A model generated the notes under the pieces. That model searched no databases. It had not been told where the DNA came from and worked only from the letters and a program-made list of their open reading frames with translations. From contig NZ_CP050698.1 in assembly GCF_005116655.2 (NCBI RefSeq), positions 3,743,501 through 3,807,500 of the forward strand: a stretch of 64,000 nucleotides of DNA, given 5' to 3'. This stretch comes from Desulfosediminicola flagellatus. Its GTDB lineage: Bacteria > Desulfobacterota > Desulfobulbia > Desulfobulbales > Desulfocapsaceae. Positions 54,023 to 62,646 of this stretch are shown piece after piece. How positions within the stretch are numbered: the first letter of the stretch is position 1; each line of letters opens with the position of its first letter. The position numbers and the translations under genes are program-made.

Positions 54023-55107
54023 TCCGTCTGGTTCCCGCTGTCCGTATCCATAGATTCGAGATAATTTGAAACGCTAATTTTTCCCGACATTATATCGTTC
54101 TCTATTGTTGTCAGCTGATTGAGCACATGATCAGGAATGAGATGCCGGGTAAATTTCATCTCACTTAATCCAACTCCATGTTCTTTCAAGCCATAGTGTT
54201 TAATTCCGGGAACAACATCTCCTTCCAGGATTTTTTTCACTTCACTGTACGTTGCATTATCAAGACGCTTCATCATGCTTGTAAGGACAAATCCTTCGGC
54301 AATATGGTCCTGATCAGAATCTACACCTATTGCAAACATTTGAGATTCTTTTGCAGCCTGAATAACGCCGTTGCCAGTCAATCCAGCAGCTGCATAAATT
54401 ATATCCACTCCACTTCCATACATCTCTTTCGCAATCTCAAATCCTGCTGCAGGGTCTCTAAAACCTGAAAAATCCGGTGCCTTACTCAAAAACTTTTTTC
54501 GAATCTTGACCTCGGGATTAGTATATTTTGCTCCATCCTCAAATCCCTTTCGGAAAACGTGCATAACCGGAATATCAACACCACCAATAAATCCTACAAC
54601 ACCAGTTTTAGTCATCATTCCAGCCAGAGCACCAACCAGAAAAGACCCCTCATTTACCGAGTAAATAATGCTCACGACATTGGGTAGGTCGGTCACAGGA
54701 GCATCCTGTAATATGAAAAATATGTCCGGATAGAGCCGGGCATATTTCTCAACTGTGCCTTGCAGGTAAAAGCCGTTTGCGACGATAATCTGAGAGCCTT
54801 TATCAATAAGACGAATCATGGCAGCTTCAAATTCTGCTTCGGTATCTTTACTGTCGTCGTAAACAAGCCTGAGATCATGTTCCTGCTTAACCAGGATCAA
54901 TCCGGCATAGGTCATATCATTGAAACTCTGATCACCCAGTCCGGATATTCCGAGCAACAATCCAAGTACCTGTTCATGCTTTTCTGTAGACGCTGCAGAA
55001 GTGTCCGCCATTGCATAATTTGCCATTAACAATATAATTATTATGCTTTTCACTACTATCGCCTTGATCGATTTCACCATCATTGCTCTCATAATCAATC
55101 GCTTCAA
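54019..55107 (-). CDS. BMP-family periplasmic binding protein (PnrA-like), copy 1
   Basis: 362 residues. Signal peptide (about 1-35; ends NYAMAD; no lipobox cysteine), then a periplasmic-binding fold with the BMP/PnrA motifs 'GLGDQSFNDMTYAGL', 'VGFIGGVDIPVM', 'GVDIIYAAAGLTGNGVIQAA' and 'IGVDSDQDHIAEGFVLTSMMKRL'. BMP proteins bind purine nucleosides in known cases. The start is uncertain among several ATG codons in the first 11 residues. Overlaps the kinase gene by 4 bp; close paralogue of the next gene (8-bp gap). No ABC permease is encoded nearby. Confidence 0.85.
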   Translation of the reverse strand: MKRLIMRAMMVKSIKAIVVKSIIIILLMANYAMADTSAASTEKHEQVLGLLLGISGLGDQSFNDMTYAGLILVKQEHDLRLVYDDSKDTEAEFEAAMIRLIDKGSQIIVANGFYLQGTVEKYARLYPDIFFILQDAPVTDLPNVVSIIYSVNEGSFLVGALAGMMTKTGVVGFIGGVDIPVMHVFRKGFEDGAKYTNPEVKIRKKFLSKAPDFSGFRDPAAGFEIAKEMYGSGVDIIYAAAGLTGNGVIQAAKESQMFAIGVDSDQDHIAEGFVLTSMMKRLDNATYSEVKKILEGDVVPGIKHYGLKEHGVGLSEMKFTRHLIPDHVLNQLTTIENDIMSGKISVSNYLESMDTDSGNQTE

Positions 55108-55115
55108 ACCTACTG

Positions 55116-56228
55116 TTACCGGTTGCCCTGAATTTTAATCCTACCATCGATGATATCCTGTGTGGCCTGCTGAAGCTGCTGCATAACCGAGTCATCCACT
55201 AAGTGGCGTGTGTATCGCATTTCAGTCAAACCAACTCCTCCATTCTCCAGACTGTAGTGAATGATACCAGCTTCAAACCTGCCCTCAAATATTTTTGATA
55301 TCTCGGTAAACGCAGAAAGATCCAATCTCTTCATCATACTTGTCAACACAAAGCCCTTCGCCATGTGATCCTGGTCTGCATCTACCCCGATAACCAGTTT
55401 TCTCTGCTGCAACGCAGCCTGGATAATTCCATTACCGGTAAGGCCGGCAACTGAAAATATTATATCAACACCTCGCTCATACATAGCCACAGCCAGCTCA
55501 AACCCGAGTGTCGGGCTATTAAAACCTGAATAATCTCCGTCAGGAGAGACAGTTACAACACTTACCTTCACATCAGAAGAGACACTTTTTGCTCCCTGAA
55601 TATACCCATCTCGAAAACTCTGAATAACCGGCAAATCAACACCGCCAATAAACCCTATGTGCCCTGTATTCGTGATATGTGCTGCCAGCAGGCCGACAAG
55701 GTACGCCCCTTCCTCCTGAGCAAAAACAGTTGAGGCTACATTGGGTAAATTCTCTATGGGGTAGTCATTAACAAAAAAATATTTTTCAGGATATTTAGAT
55801 GAATACTCTTGAATAAGTTGAGCAAATTGTGAACCATTGACTACGATTATATCGGCACCCTGCTTAATGAGGGCAATAAGAGAATTTTCATTAGATTCCG
55901 GCTTTCCTTCAGTTTCCTGAACAACAAGTTTAAATGTATATTTTTTCTGAGCTCTGCCAAGCCCGGCCAGTGTCATATCATTGAATGACTGATCTCCCAG
56001 GCCACCAGATCCTACAAGAAGACCAACGACCTGTATTTCTCTAGCACTTGAAACAGTAACAAGTGAAACCAGCAACACAGACGCTAATAATACAGATAGT
56101 ACAATCCGAAAACGCTGCCTCCAGATTCTACTGTATGCAATTCTGTCGATATCCTGACAGGATTTTCTATAGATTTTAAAATACACAATATGACACATCA
56201 TGATACCGCGGGAAAAATTTATACACAT
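55116..56228 (-). CDS. BMP-family periplasmic binding protein (PnrA-like), copy 2
   Basis: 370 residues as drawn; the first ~45 residues before the hydrophobic helix (RIVLSVLLASVLLVSLVTVSSA) look long, so the real start may be an internal ATG such as residue 10 or 11. The mature part is paralogous to copy 1: 'GLGDQSFNDMTLAGL', 'IGFIGGVDLPVI', 'GVDIIFSVAGLTGNGIIQAA', 'DADQDHMAKGFVLTSMMKRL'. The pair looks like a tandem duplication, diverged enough to bind different ligands. First gene of the operon feeding the sensor kinase. Confidence 0.85.
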   Translation of the reverse strand: MCINFSRGIMMCHIVYFKIYRKSCQDIDRIAYSRIWRQRFRIVLSVLLASVLLVSLVTVSSAREIQVVGLLVGSGGLGDQSFNDMTLAGLGRAQKKYTFKLVVQETEGKPESNENSLIALIKQGADIIVVNGSQFAQLIQEYSSKYPEKYFFVNDYPIENLPNVASTVFAQEEGAYLVGLLAAHITNTGHIGFIGGVDLPVIQSFRDGYIQGAKSVSSDVKVSVVTVSPDGDYSGFNSPTLGFELAVAMYERGVDIIFSVAGLTGNGIIQAALQQRKLVIGVDADQDHMAKGFVLTSMMKRLDLSAFTEISKIFEGRFEAGIIHYSLENGGVGLTEMRYTRHLVDDSVMQQLQQATQDIIDGRIKIQGNR

Positions 56229-56521
56229 GTATCGAGCGTAACCCCGGTGCGGGTCAAGTGATGCTGACCGAACTATATATATCCCTCTGACGACTAGAGT
56301 ATTTCTCTCATCCTATCTCAGCAAGGAACCTGAATGCAACTGAATACGCGATTTCACTTTACTGTACTGTCACTCATTCAGCATTATAATCATTAGACAC
56401 AAATTTAGTTTTATCGTTTTTTATTAATTACTTACAATACATGCAACACCATAACCTACAACTAATGATGGTATGTTTTCATCCCTTTTGCAGAGCGTCA
56501 GGAATATGACGAGACAACTCA

Positions 56522-56785
56522 TCAGAAGTAAAATTTATTGATTACTCCGGTTATAACCGAACGCTCTCTCTTCAATCCAATTTCAGGCTGTGAGTCTCCA
56601 TTTGCTTCCTGCAAACCATTATTGCCGGTGCATAAAAAAACGGGGACTTCCGAACAAATTTTTCGAATTTCCCCAGCCAATTGATGACCTGTCATATCCG
56701 GCATGGTCAGATCAGCTATATCAAGAAGATACCTTTCCGGTGCCAGTATAAATCTATCGAATACCTGAACTGACGAACTGAAGGC
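56522..56785 (-). pseudogene. Decayed response-regulator receiver domain
   Basis: A minus-strand open stretch of 87 codons without a good start, closed upstream by TAA at 56786-56788. It reads FDRFILAPERYLLDIADLTM then PDMTGHQLAGEIRKIC and VPVFLCTGNNG, matching the central part of a receiver domain (Asp phospho-site, MPDMTG loop, CTG strand). The N-terminal acidic pair and the C-terminal Lys-Pro region are missing or scrambled. An ATG at 56704 would give a 60-residue fragment only. Probably the relic of the receiver of a hybrid kinase next to the BMP operon. Confidence 0.65.
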
Positions 56786-56847
56786 TTAACACAGTGCGAT
56801 TTCATGAAATACGTTGGGATATCGAAGTATTTTTCAATGCGCCATTA

Positions 56848-58761
56848 TCAATTGTGAACGTCTGTAATAAAAAGATCTGCCCTATCACAGTCGCCAGTAA
56901 ATGTGAGTTGATATGTTGCTCCGTCAACCACGGAATGCACCATAATATCGTGTGAATCACCTTCTGCTGTGGAGACTAGCCAGTCAGGGTGGTTAGTCCA
57001 GAACTGGTTATCAAACTTGGCAGTTTCAGATGCCGCAAGCGTTATGAGTTTTCGTTTGGTCACTGTACTATAGAGGTAGAGTTTATGGTGATCATTGCTG
57101 TTAACAGTTACATATTCGCCAAATGGAGATAACGACGCTGAACATCCACGTACTGCACTTTGCTCAGTGAAATCGGGTAAAGTATACACCTTTACCTTAT
57201 ACCCCCGTATTGTCTTTTCAGTAGCTGCGAGCAACTTTCCATCTTCGCTCATATCCAGTTCCATTAACCGCCCACCACTAGGAAGAATTGATTGCGTCAG
57301 ACTATTAACCTCAACCCGTTTGAGCTTTCTGCCATCTGTATAAAGAACTGCTTTGCCATCAGCCGAAAAACAAAGAGCCTTGCCCTTTTGTACCTCTGCC
57401 AGGACTTTTTCGATATTTCCCGCCAATTTTATATGGACAATGTATTTCCCCCGGATACATGCAAAACTTTTCCCATCAGGAGACCAGCGCGGATATCTGC
57501 CTCCGGTAACCATTTTCGTTACTTCACCTGTAGCAAGATCAGTTAGATAAATGCCTTCCGACCGTTCATACAACAGCCTTCCTTTAACAGGCAATTGTTC
57601 AACTGTTTTAGCAGTACGGGTTGAAAGAAGAATCGTTCTAGCTTCTGTATTGCCTCCTCCTTCAGGAACCAATAGTATTCCAATTACTATGACACTTAAA
57701 AACCCTAAACAAAACTTCGGCCAGAAATGTCGCGACTCCAGTTGCTTTCTCATTGGTTCTCCTGCCGAAGAGTTAAAGAATGGCAGTAACAATATAATAA
57801 GGGCAATTCCACCAAGGCTATAGCCGTACACCTGAGTTATCAGGTGATGAGAGAGCGAGGTCAATATGGCAACTTTTTCTGGATATCCGAGTAATTGAAA
57901 CACAAACGCCCACGCACCCTCATACACGCCGAACCCGGCAATTCCAGAGATTGGCAGACTACTTGCCAGTTCGGCACCGCACATCCCGGGGAAGACCTTA
58001 ACAAAAGGAAAATCCTGCAAGCTGTAACCAAGCGGGATTACCAGACCAACCAGTAAGAAATACAGAGAGAGGTATTTGCATAGTCGCACTGCAACAGAAA
58101 GGGCCAGCACCTTCCAGTAAATACCCTGTGATCGTGATAAACGTAAATGTTCTTCAGTCTCCGTCAAAAAGCAGTTCAACTTCTCCCTAATCGTAAACGG
58201 AACCAAAGATATGTTATGTATACCTTGAGCCATCTTTCCGCACACATATGGCAGCAGATAAAGAATAGCAATACTGACTCCGGCAAGCAGTAAGCCAATC
58301 GCCACTAGTACAATGGCAGAACGCAAACCAAAACTTGCCACGACAACTGCCGGCAGCAAAATCAATGCAAGACCAATGATGTCGAAAAGAAACGAATAGG
58401 CAAAGCTGGAGATGGCTGGCCCCAGCGGAATATTCAAACGAGAACGAACAAGATACACATATATGAGGGTACCCAACCTTGCCGGTAGCAGGTCGGAGAA
58501 AAAGTTACGCACAAGATTGATTAAAAAGAGGGCAAGCACAGATGGATGATATCCTGATGCTCCGAGAAGCAGCTTGTATCTCCATGTCCGAAATACACTC
58601 ATTGTAAAAGAGAAAAATACAAAGAGAATTATCCAGTCAAACGGAATGCGGCCGATCGCCTCTACTACCTCTCTAAGCGAAACTTTCGAGAAAAGGTAGA
58701 TCAGAATTCCTGCAGAGACAATTATTGAGAAAATAGCAAACTGGAGTTGCCGTATCTTCAT
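56848..58761 (-). CDS. Flippase-like membrane protein fused to a C-terminal TolB-like beta-propeller
   Basis: 637 residues. The N-terminal ~330 residues have about eight hydrophobic helices and resemble the UPF0104/lysylphosphatidylglycerol synthase transmembrane family (FRTWRYKLLLGASGY, DLLPARLGTLIYVYLVR, ISGIAGFGVYEGAWAFVF). A further helix lies near 350-370. The C-terminal ~270 residues show WD40/TolB-like blades (RYPRWSPDGKSFACIRG, ALCFSADGKAVLYTDG, LLYERSEGIYLTDLATGE), predicted periplasmic. The fusion is unusual; it could couple lipid or polymer handling to protein binding outside the membrane. No substrate can be assigned. Isolated gene on the minus strand. Confidence 0.75.
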   Translation of the reverse strand: MKIRQLQFAIFSIIVSAGILIYLFSKVSLREVVEAIGRIPFDWIILFVFFSFTMSVFRTWRYKLLLGASGYHPSVLALFLINLVRNFFSDLLPARLGTLIYVYLVRSRLNIPLGPAISSFAYSFLFDIIGLALILLPAVVVASFGLRSAIVLVAIGLLLAGVSIAILYLLPYVCGKMAQGIHNISLVPFTIREKLNCFLTETEEHLRLSRSQGIYWKVLALSVAVRLCKYLSLYFLLVGLVIPLGYSLQDFPFVKVFPGMCGAELASSLPISGIAGFGVYEGAWAFVFQLLGYPEKVAILTSLSHHLITQVYGYSLGGIALIILLLPFFNSSAGEPMRKQLESRHFWPKFCLGFLSVIVIGILLVPEGGGNTEARTILLSTRTAKTVEQLPVKGRLLYERSEGIYLTDLATGEVTKMVTGGRYPRWSPDGKSFACIRGKYIVHIKLAGNIEKVLAEVQKGKALCFSADGKAVLYTDGRKLKRVEVNSLTQSILPSGGRLMELDMSEDGKLLAATEKTIRGYKVKVYTLPDFTEQSAVRGCSASLSPFGEYVTVNSNDHHKLYLYSTVTKRKLITLAASETAKFDNQFWTNHPDWLVSTAEGDSHDIMVHSVVDGATYQLTFTGDCDRADLFITDVHN

Positions 58762-58900
58762 GTCATCGAATACACATCATAAATAAAGGTTTTATAACCA
58801 TGCGTTTAACAGCCCACACACCTAACACATTACACAACCTTCGAGTATAATAAATACACCAGATATGACAATACATTGAATAGATTAGAGATGGTGAGCC

Positions 58901-59045
58901 TAGGAGGCTGTCCGACAATGGCCTTTTGCCCAAACTCTTCGGAATTTTCAAAAAACAATGCTCGCAATATCAAATATATGGCTGTGCTTATTTTTTGTAA
59001 ATGTCTCGATTTTAACCAAAATTCCTATTCTCGGACAGCCTCCTA
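58901..59045. repeat. MITE-like element, copy C (complete)
   Basis: 145 bp with perfect terminal inverted repeats TAGGAGGCTGTCCGA and TCGGACAGCCTCCTA, TA at each outer end. Contains no gene. It lies inverted relative to copies A, B and D. Shares TAAAATCGAGACATTT and GCACAGCCATATA (complement) with copy B. Confidence 0.88.
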
Positions 59046-59179
59046 TGAGGCTGTCCGAGAATAAGAATTTCGAAGTCTGCACTATCTTGCCAAAATCGAG
59101 ACATTATCAAAAAACACGAACAGCCACGCAATTGATATTACCAGTATTATTTTTTTAGTATTCCGAAGACGTTTGAACC
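59046..59179. repeat. MITE-like element, copy D (right end missing)
   Basis: Starts directly after copy C with ATGAGGCTGTCCGAGAATAA, then AAAATCGAGACATTATCAAAA and ACAGCCACGCAATTGATATT like B, and ends near TTCCGAAGACGTTTGA, comparable with the part of C before its right terminal repeat. Back-to-back with C in opposite orientation. Confidence 0.75.
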
Positions 59180-59354
59180 ACCATTAAACCATCCAATATC
59201 TCCACTTTCGAATTTCCTCGTCTCCCTTTTTTTCGCCACTCTTCTTTTTACAAATATGTAAAAACAATCGACCATTTTGTCTAACACCAACACAAATGTA
59301 TTCGATTATAAAAGAGATAATCAAATACCTACAATGTAATAGCCTGTTATTGCG

Positions 59355-59371
59355 GCTGTTATCAAAACAGC
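59355..59371. promoter_or_regulatory. 17-bp dyad upstream of the sigma-54 promoter
   Basis: GCTGTT (59355-59360) and AACAGC (59366-59371), perfect arms around ATCAA. It ends 6 bases before the -24 box. Possible operator; it is closer than activator sites usually are for sigma-54. Confidence 0.4.
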
Positions 59372-59377
59372 TGTGAG

Positions 59378-59394
59378 TTGGCACATTGCTTGCT
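59378..59394 (+). promoter_or_regulatory. Sigma-54 (RpoN) promoter of the TRAP operon
   Basis: TTGGCACATTGCTTGCT matches the consensus YTGGCACGRNNNTTGCW at all key positions: GG at -24 and GC at -12 with correct spacing. It lies 166 bp upstream of dctP on its strand. A bacterial enhancer-binding activator would be required; none is encoded in the window. Confidence 0.75.
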
Positions 59395-59559
59395 CAACTA
59401 TACACTGACTGACAACAATCGTAATGGACTGAAATTCCACATTATACGACAATTTATTGTCAGGCTGACATGATGATCAATCCCCCACACAGGGATATCG
59501 TATATGAAGCATCAGGTAGGAAATTGATGCCACCCATCAAGCTATAAAGGAGAGGTAAA

Positions 59560-60615
59560 ATGGAACGTCGTGAGTTTTTAAAAAAGGCCGGACTTGGAGC
59601 TGCAGCAGCTGTAGCAGCAACAACTATTAAAGCCCCGTTCGTGCATGCATCGAAAAAGACCACTATCAAATGGCGCCTGCAAACATATGCAGGGCCAGCC
59701 CTGGCCGAACATGTCATTAAACCTCAGATTGATGCGTTTAATAAAGCTGCCAACGGCGAAATGGTCATTGAGCTCTACAACGCCGACCAGCTGGTACCTA
59801 CCGGGGAGCTGTTCAGAGCAATGCAGCGAGGAACCATCGACGCAGTCCAGAGTGATGACGACTCCATCGCCGCACCTGTGGATTTATCCGTCTTTGGCGC
59901 CTATTTTCCTTTTGCCTCCCGATATTCACTCGATGTCCCTGTACTCTTTAACCACTATGGTCTCAAAGAGATCTGGGAAGAGGCATACAGTGAAGTAAAG
60001 GGTGTAACCTGGCTGAGCGCAGGCGCCTGGGATCCTTGTAACTTCGCTACAGTTGACCCGATCAGAAAACTTGCCGACCTCAAAGGAAAACGGATTTTCA
60101 CCTTTCCTACCGGTGGTCGCTTCCTGAAGCGTTTTGGCGTCGTGCCTGTCACCCTGCCATGGGAAGATATCGAAGTTGCAATTCAGACCGGTGAACTCGA
60201 TGGTATTGCCTGGTCCGGAATTACTGAAGATTACACCGTAGGCTGGGCCGATGTTACCAACTATTATCTGACGAACAACATTTCCGGTGCCTGGGCTGGT
60301 TCCTATTTTGCCAACTCCGACAAATGGGATGCCCTTCCTGAACACCTCAAAACACTCTTCAGACTCTCCATGGACAGCTCTCACTACTACCGTCAGCACT
60401 GGTACTGGTGGGGAGAGGCACATTACCGCACAACAGGCGGTAAGCTTGAGCTGACCTCTATCCCGGATGAAGAATGGAAATTGGTTGAGCTGGAAGCGCG
60501 TAAATACTGGGACGAAATTGCAGCAAAGAGTCCTCGTAATGCCAAGATTGTCGAGATCCTGAAGAAATACTCCGATACCATGGAAAAAGCCGGACGGCCT
60601 TACAGGTATGTCTAG
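59560..60615 (+). CDS. TRAP transporter substrate-binding protein (DctP type), Tat-exported
   Basis: 351 residues. Twin-arginine signal MERREFLKKAGLGAAAAVAA, unusual relative to Sec-exported DctP proteins but common in a TRAP subgroup (TAXI/DctP7-like). The mature protein has the DctP fold with 'AMQRGTIDAVQSDDDSI', 'LKGKRIFTFPTGGRFLKRFG' and 'IQTGELDGIAWSG' segments. It binds an extracellular solute and delivers it to the DctQM carrier. Ligand not readable from sequence; eutB downstream suggests an amine or an alcohol-derived compound. First gene behind the sigma-54 promoter. Confidence 0.9.
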   Translation: MERREFLKKAGLGAAAAVAATTIKAPFVHASKKTTIKWRLQTYAGPALAEHVIKPQIDAFNKAANGEMVIELYNADQLVPTGELFRAMQRGTIDAVQSDDDSIAAPVDLSVFGAYFPFASRYSLDVPVLFNHYGLKEIWEEAYSEVKGVTWLSAGAWDPCNFATVDPIRKLADLKGKRIFTFPTGGRFLKRFGVVPVTLPWEDIEVAIQTGELDGIAWSGITEDYTVGWADVTNYYLTNNISGAWAGSYFANSDKWDALPEHLKTLFRLSMDSSHYYRQHWYWWGEAHYRTTGGKLELTSIPDEEWKLVELEARKYWDEIAAKSPRNAKIVEILKKYSDTMEKAGRPYRYV

Positions 60616-60635
60616 TTTGTACAATGCACTACCCT

Positions 60636-60662
60636 GAACCTCTCTTAATTTAAGAGAGGTTC
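60636..60662 (+). other. Stem-loop 1 between dctP and dctQ
   Basis: Perfect 13-bp arms GAACCTCTCTTAA (60636-60648) and TTAAGAGAGGTTC (60650-60662). Located 20 bp after the dctP stop; likely limits readthrough or protects the dctP mRNA. Confidence 0.7.
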
Positions 60663-60683
60663 ACCACAACTCTGGTCCACCGG

Positions 60684-60730
60684 TTCCGGGGGCTGTTGTC
60701 GACTGCCACGGCAACACATAGCCCCCGGAA
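60684..60730 (+). other. Stem-loop 2 between dctP and dctQ
   Basis: Eleven perfect pairs TTCCGGGGGCT (60684-60694) with AGCCCCCGGAA (60720-60730) plus an inner GTTG/CAAC. Very GC-rich; the second of two consecutive hairpins in this gap. Confidence 0.75.
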
Positions 60731-60774
60731 CACCTCACCACACACAATTCATTCAAAGAGAATGAGGGACTGCT

Positions 60775-61287
60775 TTGCCAAACGCGATAACAACATACGT
60801 GCGCTATGTCGACGCACTCAATAAAAAAGTCGGAAAATTTGCGATGTATCTGGTGTTTATGATGATGGCAATTCTGCTCTTTGCCTCAATATCACGCACC
60901 ATTTTCAATGTCCCCCATCTCTGGGCTGTAGAAATGTCCCAGTTTACCATGGCCGCCTACTACATGCTCGGCGGGGGATTCTCACTCTATATTGGAGCCC
61001 ATGTCCGCATGGATGTACTTTACGGACGCTGGACACCAAAGCAACGGGCCACAGTGGATACCTTTACTGTCCTCTGCCTGATTTTCTACCTCGTCGTACT
61101 TCTTGCAGGTGGTATTTCTAGTACCGCTTACTCGCTTGAATATGGCCAGAGAAACTATTCTGCCTGGGGGCCTCCCGTGGCACCGATCAAAATTATCATG
61201 GTCATAGGAATTGTACTTATGCTTTTGCAGTCTATTGCTACCTTTTTCAAAAATATCGCTGCAGCAAGAGGGGTTAAAATATCATGA
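60775..61287 (+). CDS. TRAP transporter small permease (DctQ type)
   Basis: 170 residues with four transmembrane helices (about 22-42, 55-75, 95-115, 135-155). TTG start at 60775, supported by GAGGG (60764-60768) 6 bases upstream; no ATG fits. The small subunit stabilises the large DctM carrier. Its stop overlaps the dctM start by 4 bp (ATGA). Confidence 0.88.
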   Translation: MPNAITTYVRYVDALNKKVGKFAMYLVFMMMAILLFASISRTIFNVPHLWAVEMSQFTMAAYYMLGGGFSLYIGAHVRMDVLYGRWTPKQRATVDTFTVLCLIFYLVVLLAGGISSTAYSLEYGQRNYSAWGPPVAPIKIIMVIGIVLMLLQSIATFFKNIAAARGVKIS

Positions 61288-62606
61288 GTTATGAAATGAT
61301 TGCCCTTCTTATGTTTTCTACCCTGATGCTAATGCTACTCACCGGGCAGCGGGTATTTGGTGCCGTCGGGTTTGTCGCCGCCGCTGCATCCATGCTTCTC
61401 TGGGGGAATGGCGGCTATGAGATGCCGTTTAACGCCAGTATCGTACTACTCAACTGGTATCCGCTTCTTACCCTGCCGCTCTTTATCTATATGGGCTATA
61501 TGCTCTCAGAATCCGGGATTGCAAGTGATCTCTACAAGATGTTCCATGTCTGGATGGGGCCACTCAACGGTGGTCTTGCAATAGGCACCATCTTCCTGAT
61601 GGTGGCTATCTCGGCCATGAACGGACTGAGCGTTGCCGGTATGGCCATCGGAACCAGTATCGCTTTGCCGGAAATGCTTAAACGCGGCTATGACAAACGT
61701 ATGGTTACCGGCGTTATCCAGGCTGGTAGTTCGCTTGGTATTATGGTTCCGCCAAGTATTGTTCTGGTACTCTACGGAATGATCGCCAGACAACCGGTAA
61801 GCCAGCTCTGGATGGCCGGAGTATTCCCGGGCTTACTGCTTGCCGCCATGTTTATGATATACATCGCTGTTCGTTGTAAAATACAGCCGGAGCTTGGTCC
61901 CAGCCTCCCTCCAGAAGAGAGAAATATGGAAAGAGGTGAAAAACTGCGTTTATTAGGCGCCGGCATTCTTCCTCTTGCCATTATCTTCTCGGTAACCGGC
62001 CTCTTTATTATGGGTGTTACCAGCCTTGTTGAGAGTTCAGCCGTTGGAGCAGCAACCGCAACTGTGGCTGCGCTGCTAAAAGGTCGCCTCAGCAAAAAAG
62101 TTATAGACGACACTCTACTCAAAACGCTGAGTGTCAGCTGTATGTTTATGTGGATCATCCTTGCAGCACTCTGTTTCGGCGCAGTATTTGACGGGCTTGG
62201 AGCCGTTCACGCCATCGAAGCGCTGTTTCTCGACACCTGGGGCCTCAGCCCTTGGGGTGTACTCATCATGATGCAGGTTTCCTATATCATCATGGGAATG
62301 TTCCTTGACGATACAGCTATGCTGGTCATTGTTGCACCGCTCTATATCCCGCTGGTCAAAGCACTTGGCTTCAACCCGATCTGGTACGGCGTCCTCTACA
62401 CCGTAACCTGTCAGATCGCCTATATGACCCCGCCTTTTGGCTATAATCTGTTTTTGATGAAAGCCATGGCACCAAAAGATATTTCTCTTATAGATATCTA
62501 CAGTTCTATCATACCGTTTGTTATAATCATGTGTATCGGATTGGGCGTTGTGATGATTTTCCCGGATATTGCTCTCTGGCTGCCTCAGACCTACTACGCC
62601 CGTTAA
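61284..62606 (+). CDS. TRAP transporter large permease (DctM type)
   Basis: 440 residues with about 12 membrane helices. DctM landmarks: 'MGYMLSESGIASDLYKM', 'VPPSIVLVLYGMIA' and the 'GMFLDDTAMLVIVAPL' motif. It imports the solute bound by DctP driven by a sodium or proton gradient. Follows dctQ with translational coupling; eutB starts 40 bp after its stop. Confidence 0.93.
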   Translation: MSYEMIALLMFSTLMLMLLTGQRVFGAVGFVAAAASMLLWGNGGYEMPFNASIVLLNWYPLLTLPLFIYMGYMLSESGIASDLYKMFHVWMGPLNGGLAIGTIFLMVAISAMNGLSVAGMAIGTSIALPEMLKRGYDKRMVTGVIQAGSSLGIMVPPSIVLVLYGMIARQPVSQLWMAGVFPGLLLAAMFMIYIAVRCKIQPELGPSLPPEERNMERGEKLRLLGAGILPLAIIFSVTGLFIMGVTSLVESSAVGAATATVAALLKGRLSKKVIDDTLLKTLSVSCMFMWIILAALCFGAVFDGLGAVHAIEALFLDTWGLSPWGVLIMMQVSYIIMGMFLDDTAMLVIVAPLYIPLVKALGFNPIWYGVLYTVTCQIAYMTPPFGYNLFLMKAMAPKDISLIDIYSSIIPFVIIMCIGLGVVMIFPDIALWLPQTYYAR

Positions 62607-62646
62607 TACACACAAAAATTATGAAAAGACGTATAAACCGATCACT

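Larger units (their letters stand above)
59180..59559 (+). other. Leader region of the TRAP/eutB operon
   Basis: 380 bp with no gene. It carries the dyad at 59355 and the sigma-54-like promoter at 59378. The rest is AT-rich with no other clear site. The dctP start has a strong Shine-Dalgarno (AAAGGAGAGG before ATG at 59560). Confidence 0.6.
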
